This document shows positions 43,238-52,187 of a stretch of DNA of 64,000 nucleotides, in pieces. Numbering within the stretch: position 1 is the first letter of the stretch; the number at the start of each line of letters is the position of its first letter. Location: the NCBI RefSeq assembly GCF_900086715.1, contig NZ_FLKH01000011.1, positions 434,001-498,000 of the forward strand, read 5' to 3'. A program made the translations under genes and the position numbers. Origin of the DNA: Gracilibacillus timonensis. GTDB lineage: Bacteria; Bacillota; Bacilli; Bacillales; Amphibacillaceae. The notes under the pieces are model-generated. The model worked only from the letters and a program-made list of their open reading frames with translations, was not told where the DNA came from and searched no databases.

Positions 43238-43461
43238 CGAAAAGCGCAGGAGCGCCCTCTTAAAAACGTAGAGACCTGCGCGTTGCAGCTGAGATAAAGG
43301 AAACACGGCGACGTGAGGAGTCGATGTTGACTTTCACCCGCAGGGCATAAGTGCGACTTTAGCTCTGTCTGCGTCTGTTGGCTTGCCAGTCGCTAAGTCT
43401 TCTTTATCGTAGGGCGTGTCGTGAAATCTCTAAAGTTTGGCGCTTGGAGCTGGACACGGCT
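43238..43461. repeat. Dispersed Bacillaceae-type intergenic repeat element
   Basis: A GC-richer ~220-bp element starting GAAAAGCGCAGGAGCGCC and ending GGCGCTTGGAGCTGGACACGG, with text such as GATAAAGGAAACACGGCGAC in between. I recall this pattern as a common intergenic repeat in Bacillaceae genomes. Ends form a loose terminal inverted repeat. No coding frame. Confidence 0.6.
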
Positions 43462-43510
43462 GTTCCTGAATAAGAATTTATTCATGCAAAATGATATACG
43501 CTTATCTTAC

Positions 43511-43551
43511 AAAAAAAGGATTCCACCCCACACAAGCAGGAATCCTTTTTT
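43511..43551. terminator. Terminator of the Ugp-like operon (works both ways)
   Basis: AAAAAAAGGATTCC (43511-43524) pairs with GGAATCCTTTTTT (43539-43551). It lies three bases after the stop of the minus-strand ATPase gene. Confidence 0.92.
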
Positions 43552-43554
43552 AAA

Positions 43555-44604
43555 TTATGCAAAATGAAGCTGTGGTTCCTCTCGCAAGTCTTTTAATAAG
43601 GTATAATCCGGTGCGGTACGTTCACCGTCATTGTCGAAAAAGAAGACATCCTCTTTTTTGAAAGAAAGCTTTATCTTATTATCCACAGCCTCCCATTGAC
43701 TTGGCGTTTTAACATGGAGTTTACCGTATGCCGTCTTGACACGGTAGATCGTTTCCCCGCCGAGTTGTTCGGTCGAAAGAAGTTCACCTTCAAGCTGGTA
43801 ATCACCTGCTGCTGTATCAAAAGGTGTGATAAGCTGCATTTTTTCAGGACGTATCCCGATCGAATAATCGCCTTGCTCGATAATATTAACGGCTGGAGAA
43901 CCAATGAATTGGGCCACAAACAGGTTCTCGGGATTTGTATAAATCTCCTTAGGTGTACCTTGCTGCATGACCTTTCCTTGATTCAGGATAATGATATGGG
44001 TTCCCATCGACATCGCCTCGACCTGATCGTGGGTGACATACAAAAACGTGGTTTGGAGTTGCTGCTGCAGTTCGATTAATTCCTGGCGCATATGATTTCG
44101 TAATTTGGCGTCCAGATTGGATAATGGTTCATCCATAAAGAAAGCACCAGGTCGTTTGACAATGGCACGAGCCAAGGCCACGCGTTGACGCTGCCCGCCT
44201 GACAGTTTATTCGGTCTTTTTTGGGCATGATCGGTTAATTCGACCATTTCCAGTACATCCGCTACCATTCGTTTCCGTTCATCTTTTGGAATTTTCTTAA
44301 TTTTTAGACCATACTCGATATTTTGATAGACGGTCATATGCGGGTATAAGGCATAATTCTGGAACACCATCGCGACATCGCGATCTTTTGGTTCGTTATA
44401 GGTAATCTCTTTTGTGTCCATATAGATATGACCTGCACTTTCCTCCTCTAAACCTGCTAGAATCCTTAGTAAGGTTGATTTACCACAACCAGAAGGACCA
44501 AGCAATATGGTGAAAGATCCATCTTGAATCTCTAGGTTAATATCCTTTAAGACATCCGCTTTACCGAACGATTTTTTGACATGTTGTAAGGTGATTTGTG
44601 CCAT
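43555..44604 (-). CDS. ugpC: UgpC/MsmX-type ABC ATPase
   Basis: A 349-residue ATPase with Walker A GPSGCGKST, Q-loop VFQNYALYPHMTV, signature LSGGQRQRVALARA, Walker B AFFMDEPLSNLD and a C-terminal OB/TOBE domain (IGIRPEKMQL, LGGETIYRVKT). This is the carbohydrate-uptake CUT1 group, which includes ATPases shared among several importers. Last gene of the operon; its neighbours are the two permeases. It might also power the ATPase-less sugar importer at 31-34 kb. Confidence 0.92.
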   Translation of the reverse strand: MAQITLQHVKKSFGKADVLKDINLEIQDGSFTILLGPSGCGKSTLLRILAGLEEESAGHIYMDTKEITYNEPKDRDVAMVFQNYALYPHMTVYQNIEYGLKIKKIPKDERKRMVADVLEMVELTDHAQKRPNKLSGGQRQRVALARAIVKRPGAFFMDEPLSNLDAKLRNHMRQELIELQQQLQTTFLYVTHDQVEAMSMGTHIIILNQGKVMQQGTPKEIYTNPENLFVAQFIGSPAVNIIEQGDYSIGIRPEKMQLITPFDTAAGDYQLEGELLSTEQLGGETIYRVKTAYGKLHVKTPSQWEAVDNKIKLSFKKEDVFFFDNDGERTAPDYTLLKDLREEPQLHFA

Positions 44605-44618
44605 TTGATACTCCTCCT

Positions 44619-45440
44619 TTATTTAATTCCATAACGTACAAAGGATTCGATAATGTGTTTTCGCAGTAGTAAATAAATAATCAAGATAGGCAGACAAGAT
44701 ATTGTTGTTGCCGCCATCAGCGATCCCCACATGTTCACATCCGAATTCACAAAGGAACGCAAGCCGATTTGAATCGGGGCATTCTCCATTTCTGTCGTAA
44801 TCAACATGGGCCAAAGGTATTCATTCCAGCCATTGATAAATAATAGAATACCAAGCGAAGCAATCGTTGACTTCAAATTGGGTAAGATGATCTTGACGAG
44901 GATAAAGAAATCCTTTTCGCCGTCTAGTCTGGCTGAATCGATCAAAGCCTTAGGGAAGGAACGAAAGCCTTGATAGAGCGATAAAATCGCAAAGGTAGAA
45001 ACAGATAAGGGAACGACAATCCCCAAGATCGTCTCATTTAGCCCGATTTGATTGACTAATACATAGTTAGGGATCATGATCACTTGCATCGGAATTAGCC
45101 AAGATAGGCTGATAATCGTATAAATAAAAAGACTTCCCCTCACTTGCCAGCGCACCAGAGCATAGCTTGTGAGAATGCTCGTAATCAGTTGAATAGCCGT
45201 TAATAGGATTGCCATCACAAATGAGTTGAGCATCATGCGTAAAATCGGCATTTCTTGAAAGGCATAGACATAATTAGAAAATGTTGCGTTCCATGGTATA
45301 AAACTGGAACTAAAAATATCAGCTTCATTTTTTAACGATGAGATCACCATCCAATATAAAGGGAATATAGCGATCAGGCTTAGTAAAATCAATAGTGTAT
45401 GCTGTATAATGGTGCTTGCGGAAAGTTTTCGTTGTCTCAT
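44619..45440 (-). CDS. ABC permease, UgpE type
   Basis: A 273-residue permease with six helices; EAA loop near residue 185 (LIDSARLDGEKDFFILVKIILPNLKS). Its TISCLPILIIYLLLRKHIIESFVRYGIK tail is typical of UgpE/MalG. It forms the channel with the UgpA-type protein encoded just upstream, 15 bases away. Confidence 0.9.
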   Translation of the reverse strand: MRQRKLSASTIIQHTLLILLSLIAIFPLYWMVISSLKNEADIFSSSFIPWNATFSNYVYAFQEMPILRMMLNSFVMAILLTAIQLITSILTSYALVRWQVRGSLFIYTIISLSWLIPMQVIMIPNYVLVNQIGLNETILGIVVPLSVSTFAILSLYQGFRSFPKALIDSARLDGEKDFFILVKIILPNLKSTIASLGILLFINGWNEYLWPMLITTEMENAPIQIGLRSFVNSDVNMWGSLMAATTISCLPILIIYLLLRKHIIESFVRYGIK

Positions 45441-45455
45441 AGCTGCACTCCCTCC

Positions 45456-46424
45456 CTAATTATCATAAAAGGCATATTTTTTGGTGATCGTATTTAACAC
45501 AAAGGCAATGATGCCAAAGACAATAAAGAACAACATGGCGGCGGCTGCACTTAATCCGACATCCATATTCGAGAAGCCGTATTTATACATTTCATAATAA
45601 ATATTCGTCGATGTACCAAACGGACCACCCTGGGTTAGGATATCGATATAGGCAAACGTCCATTGACTAGAGAATAACAAGCTCATCATTAAGACAAGGA
45701 AAATCATTGGTGACAACAAAGGAAGTGTTAAATCACGAAACTGCTGAAAACGGTTGGCTCCTTCCAAGGAAATTGCCTCATAATAATCTTTGCTAATCCC
45801 GGTTAAGGCGGCCGAGAACAAAATCGTTCCAAACCCGATCATTTTCCAGCCGGTAATCAAAAGAATCAGCCATTTGGCAAAGACTGGGTCTGAGAAAAAA
45901 GCAATCGGTGCATCGATCAAGCTAAATCGCAGTAACAGATCATTCACCAATCCATTGGTAGGGTGAAACAACCAGCGCCAAATGGCCCCCACCGATACTG
46001 GTGCCAAAATCAGTGGTATAAAGAACATGGCGCGATAGACATTTTTCATTTTCCCTTCCATTTTGTGAGTGGCTACAGCCAGAAATAAGGGAATCACAAT
46101 CGAGAATGGAAGCAGGCCCACGGTATAGAAGATCGTATTAATAATGGAAATACCAAAGTCTTTACTGGCCAATAAACGTACAAAGTTATCCAGGCCTGCG
46201 GGAGAAGGTGACGTTCCCGGCACCATTCCCCAGTTCTGAAAGGCAAGTATGAACGTGGATAACATCGGATAATACATCCAAATCCATAATAAAACGAGAG
46301 CTGGAGCCAGGTACATATATGGTTTTGTAAGTAAGCGCCACTTTCTGGCACGCTTTGACTTTGCTGATACAGGCTCCAGTGTGGAAATATCAATCGAATG
46401 GCTCTGGTTAGACATATACCTCAT
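45456..46424 (-). CDS. ABC permease, UgpA type
   Basis: A 322-residue permease with a polar N-terminus of about 30 residues and six helices; EAA loop near residue 220 (YYEAISLEGANRFQQFRDLTLPLLSP). Two starts fit: ATG 46424 (GGAG six bases upstream) or ATG 46415 (AAAGGA eight bases upstream). Paired with the UgpE-type permease. Confidence 0.9.
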   Translation of the reverse strand: MRYMSNQSHSIDISTLEPVSAKSKRARKWRLLTKPYMYLAPALVLLWIWMYYPMLSTFILAFQNWGMVPGTSPSPAGLDNFVRLLASKDFGISIINTIFYTVGLLPFSIVIPLFLAVATHKMEGKMKNVYRAMFFIPLILAPVSVGAIWRWLFHPTNGLVNDLLLRFSLIDAPIAFFSDPVFAKWLILLITGWKMIGFGTILFSAALTGISKDYYEAISLEGANRFQQFRDLTLPLLSPMIFLVLMMSLLFSSQWTFAYIDILTQGGPFGTSTNIYYEMYKYGFSNMDVGLSAAAAMLFFIVFGIIAFVLNTITKKYAFYDN

Positions 46425-46480
46425 CCTTTACTCCAAATGGTATGGTTGCTTTCACGCTCAAAAGCAATCATACCAAGTGA

Positions 46481-47806
46481 TCATTCTAGCGCGTTATTAA
46501 TCGCTTTTTCGGCGTTTTTTAACGATTCTGCTACGTCTGCATCGGTGGAAATAGCTTCCACAATGGTATCACTAAAGATGGCGCTGGTTTCGGTGGCACT
46601 GTCTCCAGGCCAGATGGTTGCCGGCCGAATATGTTCCAGTTGTTTCAAGTTAATCTTATATAGAGGATTCTCAGCCACAAAATCTTTTAAATAATCTGGG
46701 TCCTCCGCTAAGCCGGTACGAAGAGGTAAATAGCCGATTTGTTCGGTGATCGTTGTGTACCCCTCAGGTCCTGTTACATATTTGATGAATTCCCATGTCG
46801 CTGCTTTCTTTTCAGGCGATTCCGGGCGTACAGCAAGGACACTACCGGAGTTAACCGGTATGCTAGGTTTGTCACCAAACTGTGGCAGGGCAGCGCCATA
46901 TAAATCCCAACCGTCAGCCTCAGAAGCTGCTTTAAATCCGCTGTGCATAGCAGTTGAGGTGATATACATTCCTAAGTTACCTGCCATGAATTGCTCGGGC
47001 ACATCGGAGGTAGAGCCGATGGCATGAGCACCACTATTGTAGATATCCTTCCATGTTTCCATCGCTTCCATGCCTTCTTCGCTAGCAAAAACGGCTTCAG
47101 AACGATCTTCTGTTAAGATGTCCGCCCCATTACTGAAAAAGACGCTATCGGTAACCCAGCCATTGTCTGGTTCCAATCCAAATCCGTCCTTCCCGGTTGC
47201 TTCTTTGATTTGCAGGGCATAGTCTTTGATATCTGCCCAGGTTTCCGGCGGATCATTGGGATCTAATCCGGCTTCTTCAAACAGTCCGCCATTTATAAAG
47301 ACAATCGGTGTACTAAAGGTAAAGGCCAACCCGTACATTTTTTCATCGATTACCCCGAGTTGTAAGGCATTTTCCGAGATACCTTCTAAGTGAGCGTTTA
47401 ACTCTTCTTCTGGAAATACATCTTCATAAGCCTCGAAGCCCAAATTCATTCTGGAGGCGTCTAAGGTGCCAAACACGTGCTGGACAACATCCACCTCTTT
47501 CCCAGCCGTGATATCAGCTTGGTATTGTTGAAAATTAGGGTCGGCTACTGCTTCGACAATGACGCCTTTCTCTTTACCAACCGTATCATTAAAGTCTTGA
47601 ATTAATTGCTCCATCCCATCCTTCATGCTGGGGATTGCCAAACTATAGGTATAAAAGTTGATTGGTGTAGGATTGTCTGGATCAAGTTCGACCAAATCGG
47701 TTGACGTGCTTTCGCTAGCAGTTGATGTCTGCTGTCCCCAAATGCCGCAGCCAGCCAGAAATAACAACAGTAAACCAAATGTTAGAAATATACTTATTTT
47801 TTTCAT
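46481..47806 (-). CDS. UgpB-like substrate-binding lipoprotein
   Basis: A 441-residue family 1 binding protein. Signal MKKISIFLTFGLLLLFLAGC has lipobox FLAGC. INFYTYSLAIPSMKDGMEQLIQDFNDTVGKEKGV, QYQADITAGKEVDVVQHVFG and FMAGNLGMYITSTAMHSGF are the usual fold elements. Because two phosphoesterases precede it, a glycerophosphodiester or sugar phosphate is the likely ligand, as in Ugp systems; the sequence alone does not show this. Confidence 0.88.
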   Translation of the reverse strand: MKKISIFLTFGLLLLFLAGCGIWGQQTSTASESTSTDLVELDPDNPTPINFYTYSLAIPSMKDGMEQLIQDFNDTVGKEKGVIVEAVADPNFQQYQADITAGKEVDVVQHVFGTLDASRMNLGFEAYEDVFPEEELNAHLEGISENALQLGVIDEKMYGLAFTFSTPIVFINGGLFEEAGLDPNDPPETWADIKDYALQIKEATGKDGFGLEPDNGWVTDSVFFSNGADILTEDRSEAVFASEEGMEAMETWKDIYNSGAHAIGSTSDVPEQFMAGNLGMYITSTAMHSGFKAASEADGWDLYGAALPQFGDKPSIPVNSGSVLAVRPESPEKKAATWEFIKYVTGPEGYTTITEQIGYLPLRTGLAEDPDYLKDFVAENPLYKINLKQLEHIRPATIWPGDSATETSAIFSDTIVEAISTDADVAESLKNAEKAINNALE

Positions 47807-47852
47807 CGTTTTGATAGCTCCTCTTTTAAAAAATAGCTAAACTACGGTCTCT

Positions 47853-48662
47853 TTAAGCAAGATTTAATTCATAGCTAAAGAGTACTTGATTGTTTTCTGG
47901 TACACGAGTCACTTCAATCTGCAGCTGGCCATTTTCAATGGTGCAAATATTAAACGCACTGTTATCAGTGAAATCCGCCTTCTCGCCATCAAATTCTACA
48001 CCGAAGCAGGTCCCTTCTGCCGCTGATAACAGAAAATGAGGGTAGCTTTTAATCCAGTTTTTATGGATATGTCCGCTTAAAACGGCAATGATTTCTTCAT
48101 TATCTAGTACTTTCAACAATTCTTCAGAATTAACCAGGCTATGATCACCAAAAGACATATCTTCATCAATCGGATGGTGAACCGTAACAAGGCTTCCAAA
48201 TTGGGAAGGAACAGCTAGGACATCTTTCAACCATGCTAGCTGTTCTTCGCTGACCCGCCCAGTTCCGCTCTTATCATAACTGGAGTCTAAAACGATGAGA
48301 CGGAAACCATCGATATCAACGGTATAAAATAATTCGTCTTCACAATTTAACTTCTGATGGAAGGCTTCCCAATAAGCAGGGGTGACATCGTGATTGCCAA
48401 GGTTTAGATGGATAGGAAGGCTGGTATGTTCCTCTAGCAGGGATTTTAAGTGCTGATAGTCCTCCACATCCCCTTCATGCACTAAATCACCGGTAACAAG
48501 CAAGAAGTCAAGCTTATTCTTGCGGGCTTCGGCAAACTGAAGGATTTTGATTAATTGATCACTAGGATTAGAACTGTTCTTGTCCAGTCCTTCTAGGAAA
48601 CTTCCTTGATAGTCTTTCAACACATGTGTATCGGTTAAATGGATAAATGATAGTTTGTTCAT
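47853..48662 (-). CDS. Calcineurin-like metallophosphoesterase
   Basis: A 269-residue binuclear metal phosphoesterase: FIHLTDTHVLKD (D, H), VTGDLVHEGD (D), NLGNHD (N-H), VTVHHPI (H) and LSGHIHKNW (GHxH). The layout matches the CpdA/GpdQ class, which cleaves cyclic nucleotides or glycerophosphodiesters. No signal peptide, so it acts on imported substrate. GAGGAG precedes the ATG. In the operon it would hydrolyse the diester brought in by the ABC transporter. Confidence 0.88.
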   Translation of the reverse strand: MNKLSFIHLTDTHVLKDYQGSFLEGLDKNSSNPSDQLIKILQFAEARKNKLDFLLVTGDLVHEGDVEDYQHLKSLLEEHTSLPIHLNLGNHDVTPAYWEAFHQKLNCEDELFYTVDIDGFRLIVLDSSYDKSGTGRVSEEQLAWLKDVLAVPSQFGSLVTVHHPIDEDMSFGDHSLVNSEELLKVLDNEEIIAVLSGHIHKNWIKSYPHFLLSAAEGTCFGVEFDGEKADFTDNSAFNICTIENGQLQIEVTRVPENNQVLFSYELNLA

Positions 48663-48693
48663 TGGAACACTCCTCTTTAATAAAATGAATGAT

Positions 48694-49485
48694 TTATTCT
48701 AGACAATAGTCTTGTAAGGTCATGCGAATGTCTGCTGTGATACCATATTCTTGGGTTAAAAATTCTTCTATGGTGGCATAATGTGCGAGAATGGCTTGAT
48801 AAGATAAGGTTAAGTATTGTTCTTGCAACAGGAATCCCTTTTTGAATGGCTCCAACTGTGACGGCGGTATCTTGTCTTCTAGTTGTGTAAAGATTTGCTG
48901 GTGATAGTCTTCTAACAAAACATTAGAGTAGAGAAAGTCTTCGACAATATCCTCCCAAGCAACCCCTAAAGCTAATAAAATAATCATCGTACCAATCCCC
49001 GTACGATCTCGACCTCCTGCACAGTGTTGAATCAAAGGCAGGTTGTCCGCTGGCTGTTTGACATGTGCCATTAGCTGCTGGAAGGAATAGTTTCCAATTG
49101 GTAAGTTGTGATATAATGCCACTAAGAGGTCCGTACCGAAGCTATCTGGCTGTTCTTTAGCAAATAAATCTTCAAGCGATTGATAGCTTGCTTCACCCGT
49201 TTCCTTATTGACCGCAACGCGATGATAGTTCACGTTAGGGAGTTGTGGGTCTGGACGATCATTTGCCTCTTGCGCTGTACGATAATCAAAAATGGTGCGA
49301 ATGCCAAGATCTTGGAATAATTGCTTATCTTCTGTCGTAGCGTCTGTCAGGTCAGCCGAACGAAAGAGTAATCCATGCTTGATCGTGCGACCATTTGTTG
49401 TCTTCATACCGCCAAGATCACGGAAGTTGTGCACACCGGCAAGGTTCAAAGCTTGACTTGTTTGCATTACGTTGCTCACGCTCAA
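48694..49485 (-). CDS. Tyrosine/serine phosphatase family protein
   Basis: A 263-residue cysteine phosphatase with P-loop HCAGGRDRTGIG (Cx5R, about residue 153) and a VHNFRDLGGMKTTNGRTIKHGLLFRSADL start like LipA/IphP-type enzymes, which can dephosphorylate phosphoproteins, phosphoinositides or small phosphates. TTG start at 49485 with AAGGAG eight bases upstream. First gene of the Ugp-like operon, so a role in the imported phosphate compound's breakdown is plausible. Confidence 0.85.
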   Translation of the reverse strand: MSVSNVMQTSQALNLAGVHNFRDLGGMKTTNGRTIKHGLLFRSADLTDATTEDKQLFQDLGIRTIFDYRTAQEANDRPDPQLPNVNYHRVAVNKETGEASYQSLEDLFAKEQPDSFGTDLLVALYHNLPIGNYSFQQLMAHVKQPADNLPLIQHCAGGRDRTGIGTMIILLALGVAWEDIVEDFLYSNVLLEDYHQQIFTQLEDKIPPSQLEPFKKGFLLQEQYLTLSYQAILAHYATIEEFLTQEYGITADIRMTLQDYCLE

Positions 49486-49725
49486 TTCACATTCTCCTTT
49501 ACTTTTTGAATAAGGTCAGAGGGGAGGTCCCTACAGTTATCAATCATAGCAGTCGATTGTTAAAGATAGATAAAGCTACTGTAAAATAAACATCAAGATA
49601 TGGTTAAGTTGTATAAATAGAAGATAGCGTTCATAATGAAATTATATGCATGCCGTTAGATGAGGAGCTATATGAAAGTTTAGGCAAAGCAAAAGCCGAG
49701 AAAACAAAGCCAAGAATGGAGGGAA

Positions 49726-50475
49726 ATGATGGGGCCATTTGAAAAATTGGAAGTATATCAGCATTGTATTAATGAACTAAGGCCATTTGAAGGGGAAATG
49801 TTAAAGCAGATAAGAGATTTTTATCGGGTCGGATTAACCTGGACATCTAATGCGCTAGAGGGTAATTCCTTAACGGAGAGCGAAACAAAAGTCATCATAG
49901 AAGATGGACTAACCGTTGGAGGAAGACCTCTGAGAGATATGTATGAAGCCGTCGACCATGCGAAGGCATATAACCAGATGTTTACACTACTTGATCATAA
50001 AGAGATCGTAGAAAAGGATATCCTCTATCTGCATCAATTATTTTATCAAAATATTGATATGGATTTTGCAGGTAAATATCGAAATATTCCCGTGTTTATA
50101 TCGGGTTCTGATTATCCAGTTAGTAAGGTTGAGGAGATACCTTATGAAATAGAAGCTCTATGTAAATGGATCAAAACAGAACGAAATAAGTATCATCCAG
50201 TAGAATTCGCAGCCATTCTTCACAAGAAGTTTGTATTTATACATCCTTTCAAAGATGGCAATGGCAGGGTTGCCAGACTATTAATGAATACCGCCCTTAT
50301 TCAGGATGGCTATCTTCCTGCACTGATCCCTCCCATTTTGCGAGCGGAATATATTGCTTTACTTGAAAAGACACATCGAGATGATGAAGCGTTTATTGAC
50401 TTTATTGCGTCTAGAGAATTGGAATCGCAAAAGGATTTTTTAAGACTGTTACAAGTTCCTTTACCAAAGGTATAG
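49726..50475 (+). CDS. Fic family protein with N-terminal inhibitory motif
   Basis: A 249-residue Fic protein. The catalytic loop HPFKDGNGR is at residues 173-181, intact for AMP transfer. An inhibitory helix SNALEGN (S/TxxxE(G/N), residues 41-47) is encoded in the same chain, so this is a class II, self-inhibited Fic enzyme that AMPylates (or de-AMPylates) a protein target. The beta-flap region is YRNIPVFISGSDYPVS. GGAGGG is just before the double ATG at 49726/49729; the second is better spaced. Confidence 0.9.
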   Translation: MMGPFEKLEVYQHCINELRPFEGEMLKQIRDFYRVGLTWTSNALEGNSLTESETKVIIEDGLTVGGRPLRDMYEAVDHAKAYNQMFTLLDHKEIVEKDILYLHQLFYQNIDMDFAGKYRNIPVFISGSDYPVSKVEEIPYEIEALCKWIKTERNKYHPVEFAAILHKKFVFIHPFKDGNGRVARLLMNTALIQDGYLPALIPPILRAEYIALLEKTHRDDEAFIDFIASRELESQKDFLRLLQVPLPKV

Positions 50476-50546
50476 TGCATGGACTGGCGTAGTATGAATA
50501 TATCATGATAGAAAGAAAAATCAGTAGTATACGAGGAGAATCGACA

Positions 50547-51281
50547 ATGAAACAAAATAAATATGATAACCAAGCATTTTTTGAAGCATACAAAGAGATG
50601 CCCAGATCGGTCAAAGGGTTAGAGGCTGCTGGGGAGTGGCATATTGTCAAAGAAATGCTTCCAGATTTGCAAGGAAAGGCCGTATTGGATTTAGGCTGTG
50701 GATTTGGCTGGCACTGCCGTTATGTCAAAGAACAGGGAGCTCAATCTGTGATTGGCGTTGACATATCAGAAAATATGATCATCCAGGCCCAAGCAATGAC
50801 CGATGATCCGGAAATCTTTTATATCAAGGCACCGTTGGAAGAGGTGAGTTTTGATGACGAGCAATTTGACGTGGTATTCAGCTCCTTAGCTTTTCACTAT
50901 GTCGAAGATTTTTCTGCTATATGTCGGCAAGTATATCCGTATCTAAAGCCAGGTGGTATGTTTGTCTTTTCCGTAGAACATCCCATTTTTACAGCAAGGG
51001 CGGAACAGGATTGGCATAATGATGAGGAAGGCAATCACCTGCATTGGCCGGTTGACCATTATCACACAGAGGGACTGCGGGAAACGAACTTTTTAGCGGA
51101 TAATGTGCAGAAATATCATCGTACCGTAGCAAGTTATATGAACGATGTCATCCAAGCCGGGTTCAGGATTCAAGAAGTAGAAGAATCCACACCATCGGCA
51201 GAAGCACTCGAGGAAATCCCTGAAATGAAAGATGAATTACGAAGACCGATGTTTTTAATGATCGCAGCGGAGAAGAGATAA
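50547..51281 (+). CDS. Class I SAM-dependent methyltransferase
   Basis: A 244-residue methyltransferase. AVLDLGCGFGWHCRYVKEQGAQSVIGVDIS holds SAM motif I and the acidic ribose-binding residue; FDVVFSSLAFHYVEDF is motif IV-like. Substrate unknown; small molecules are usual in this group. ATG 50547 follows GAGGAG; the frame is open from 50505. It stands 71 bp after fic and may be read with it. Confidence 0.87.
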   Translation: MKQNKYDNQAFFEAYKEMPRSVKGLEAAGEWHIVKEMLPDLQGKAVLDLGCGFGWHCRYVKEQGAQSVIGVDISENMIIQAQAMTDDPEIFYIKAPLEEVSFDDEQFDVVFSSLAFHYVEDFSAICRQVYPYLKPGGMFVFSVEHPIFTARAEQDWHNDEEGNHLHWPVDHYHTEGLRETNFLADNVQKYHRTVASYMNDVIQAGFRIQEVEESTPSAEALEEIPEMKDELRRPMFLMIAAEKR

Positions 51282-51388
51282 GTGCTGATATCTATACACA
51301 CGTGTGAGCGCTGTGCTGCAGATAATGCATGAACCCTGGGAGATCCGCCGGTAAAAGGAATAGAAGGATGAGAGATTTAGTACCAACT

Positions 51389-51714
51389 CGTCATTCCGAA
51401 AATGACGTCCAAAATCTCGGTAGAAGCAGTAAAAATGGACGTCATTCCAAAAATGACGTCCAAAATCTCGGTAGAAGCGTCAAAAATGGCCGTCATTCCA
51501 AAAATGACGTCCAAAATCTCGGTAGAAGCGTCAAAAATGGCCGTCATTCCAAAAATGACGTCCAAAATCTCGGTAGAAGCGTCAAAAATGGCCGTCATTC
51601 CGAAAATGACGTCCAAAATCTCGGTAGAAGCAGCAAAAATGGGCGTCATTCTAAAAATGACGTCCAAAATCTCGGTAGAAGCAATAAAAACGGCCGTCAT
51701 CATTGGCCAACGAA
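51389..51714. repeat. 51-bp minisatellite, six units plus a partial
   Basis: Units start with CGTCATT at 51389, 51440, 51491, 51542, 51593 and 51644; a seventh starts at 51695 and decays. Each has a hairpin CGTCATT-ccRaa-AATGACG, then TCCAAAATCTCGGTAGAAGC and a slightly variable 12-mer. As 51 is a multiple of three, several frames stay open on both strands (for example a 17-residue repeat HSKNDVQNLGRSVKNGR), but none has a ribosome binding site, so I treat this as noncoding. Confidence 0.9.
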
Positions 51715-51768
51715 GACTTGAATAAAAGCTACAATCTCAGATCGTGACGGAGCTCAAATACCGGTGAT

Positions 51769-51924
51769 ATGGTTCTAATGAGTATGGCGACTGATGAAAA
51801 AACTTTAGCAAAATTGGAGTTATACGAGAAATTAGCCCAAGCAGAAAAACAAAGGAAAGAAGGAGAAAGTTTTTTAGAAGCTGAACAGGTATTTGAAAAG
51901 TTGAAAGAGAAGTATGGAGAATAA
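51769..51924 (+). pseudogene. Remnant of an antitoxin C-terminus (Phd/YefM-like)
   Basis: This 51-codon frame encodes GDMVLMSMATDEKTLAKLEL followed by a charged helix ending FEKLKEKYGE. DxVLMS followed by KLELYEKLAEAE-type helices is the usual end of Phd/YefM antitoxins. The N-terminal DNA-binding half is missing; an in-frame stop (TGA 51745-51747) lies just upstream, and the repeat array is adjacent. No toxin gene follows, so it looks like the residue of a lost module. A live small ORF is possible but has no ribosome binding site. Confidence 0.45.
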
Positions 51925-51940
51925 TTTATAAGCACCATTA

Positions 51941-52153
51941 CTATTTATCCTTATCATCATCCTGCCGCTCATCTTCCTTTTGTACGTACTCTTCACGTTC
52001 TTCATGGAATTCGCTATGTTCCTGACCTGTAATAGCATCAAATGGAGTATAAGAGTTAGTGGGTCTTTTTTTCTTTACCAATACCTTAATGATCACTACT
52101 ATTATAAGAATAAAAATAATTCCTGCTATGATAAAAGCAATCAAGATATACAA
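51941..52153 (-). CDS. Small single-span membrane protein, DUF3951-like
   Basis: A 70-residue protein: one N-terminal membrane helix (ILIAFIIAGIIFILIIVVIIKVLV), KKKR stop-transfer, a short conserved-looking TNSYTPFDAITGQ segment and an acidic tail. The TPFDxITGQ text resembles the DUF3951 family. AAGGAGG lies before the ATG. Function unknown. Confidence 0.65.
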   Translation of the reverse strand: MYILIAFIIAGIIFILIIVVIIKVLVKKKRPTNSYTPFDAITGQEHSEFHEEREEYVQKEDERQDDDKDK

Positions 52154-52187
52154 TCCTCCTTATTATACTCATGACTAACACACCACT

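Noticed and set aside
49726-50475. Fic toxin of a two-gene toxin-antitoxin module
   Set aside because: The inhibitory motif is inside the same protein (class II Fic), and the neighbour is a methyltransferase.
51389-51714. CRISPR-like regular repeats
   Set aside because: The 51-bp units are conserved throughout; there are no unique spacers and no cas genes, so this is a minisatellite.
51329-51725. Open frames across the minisatellite on both strands (107-130 codons)
   Set aside because: They are open because the period is a multiple of three; none has a ribosome binding site or a recognisable fold.
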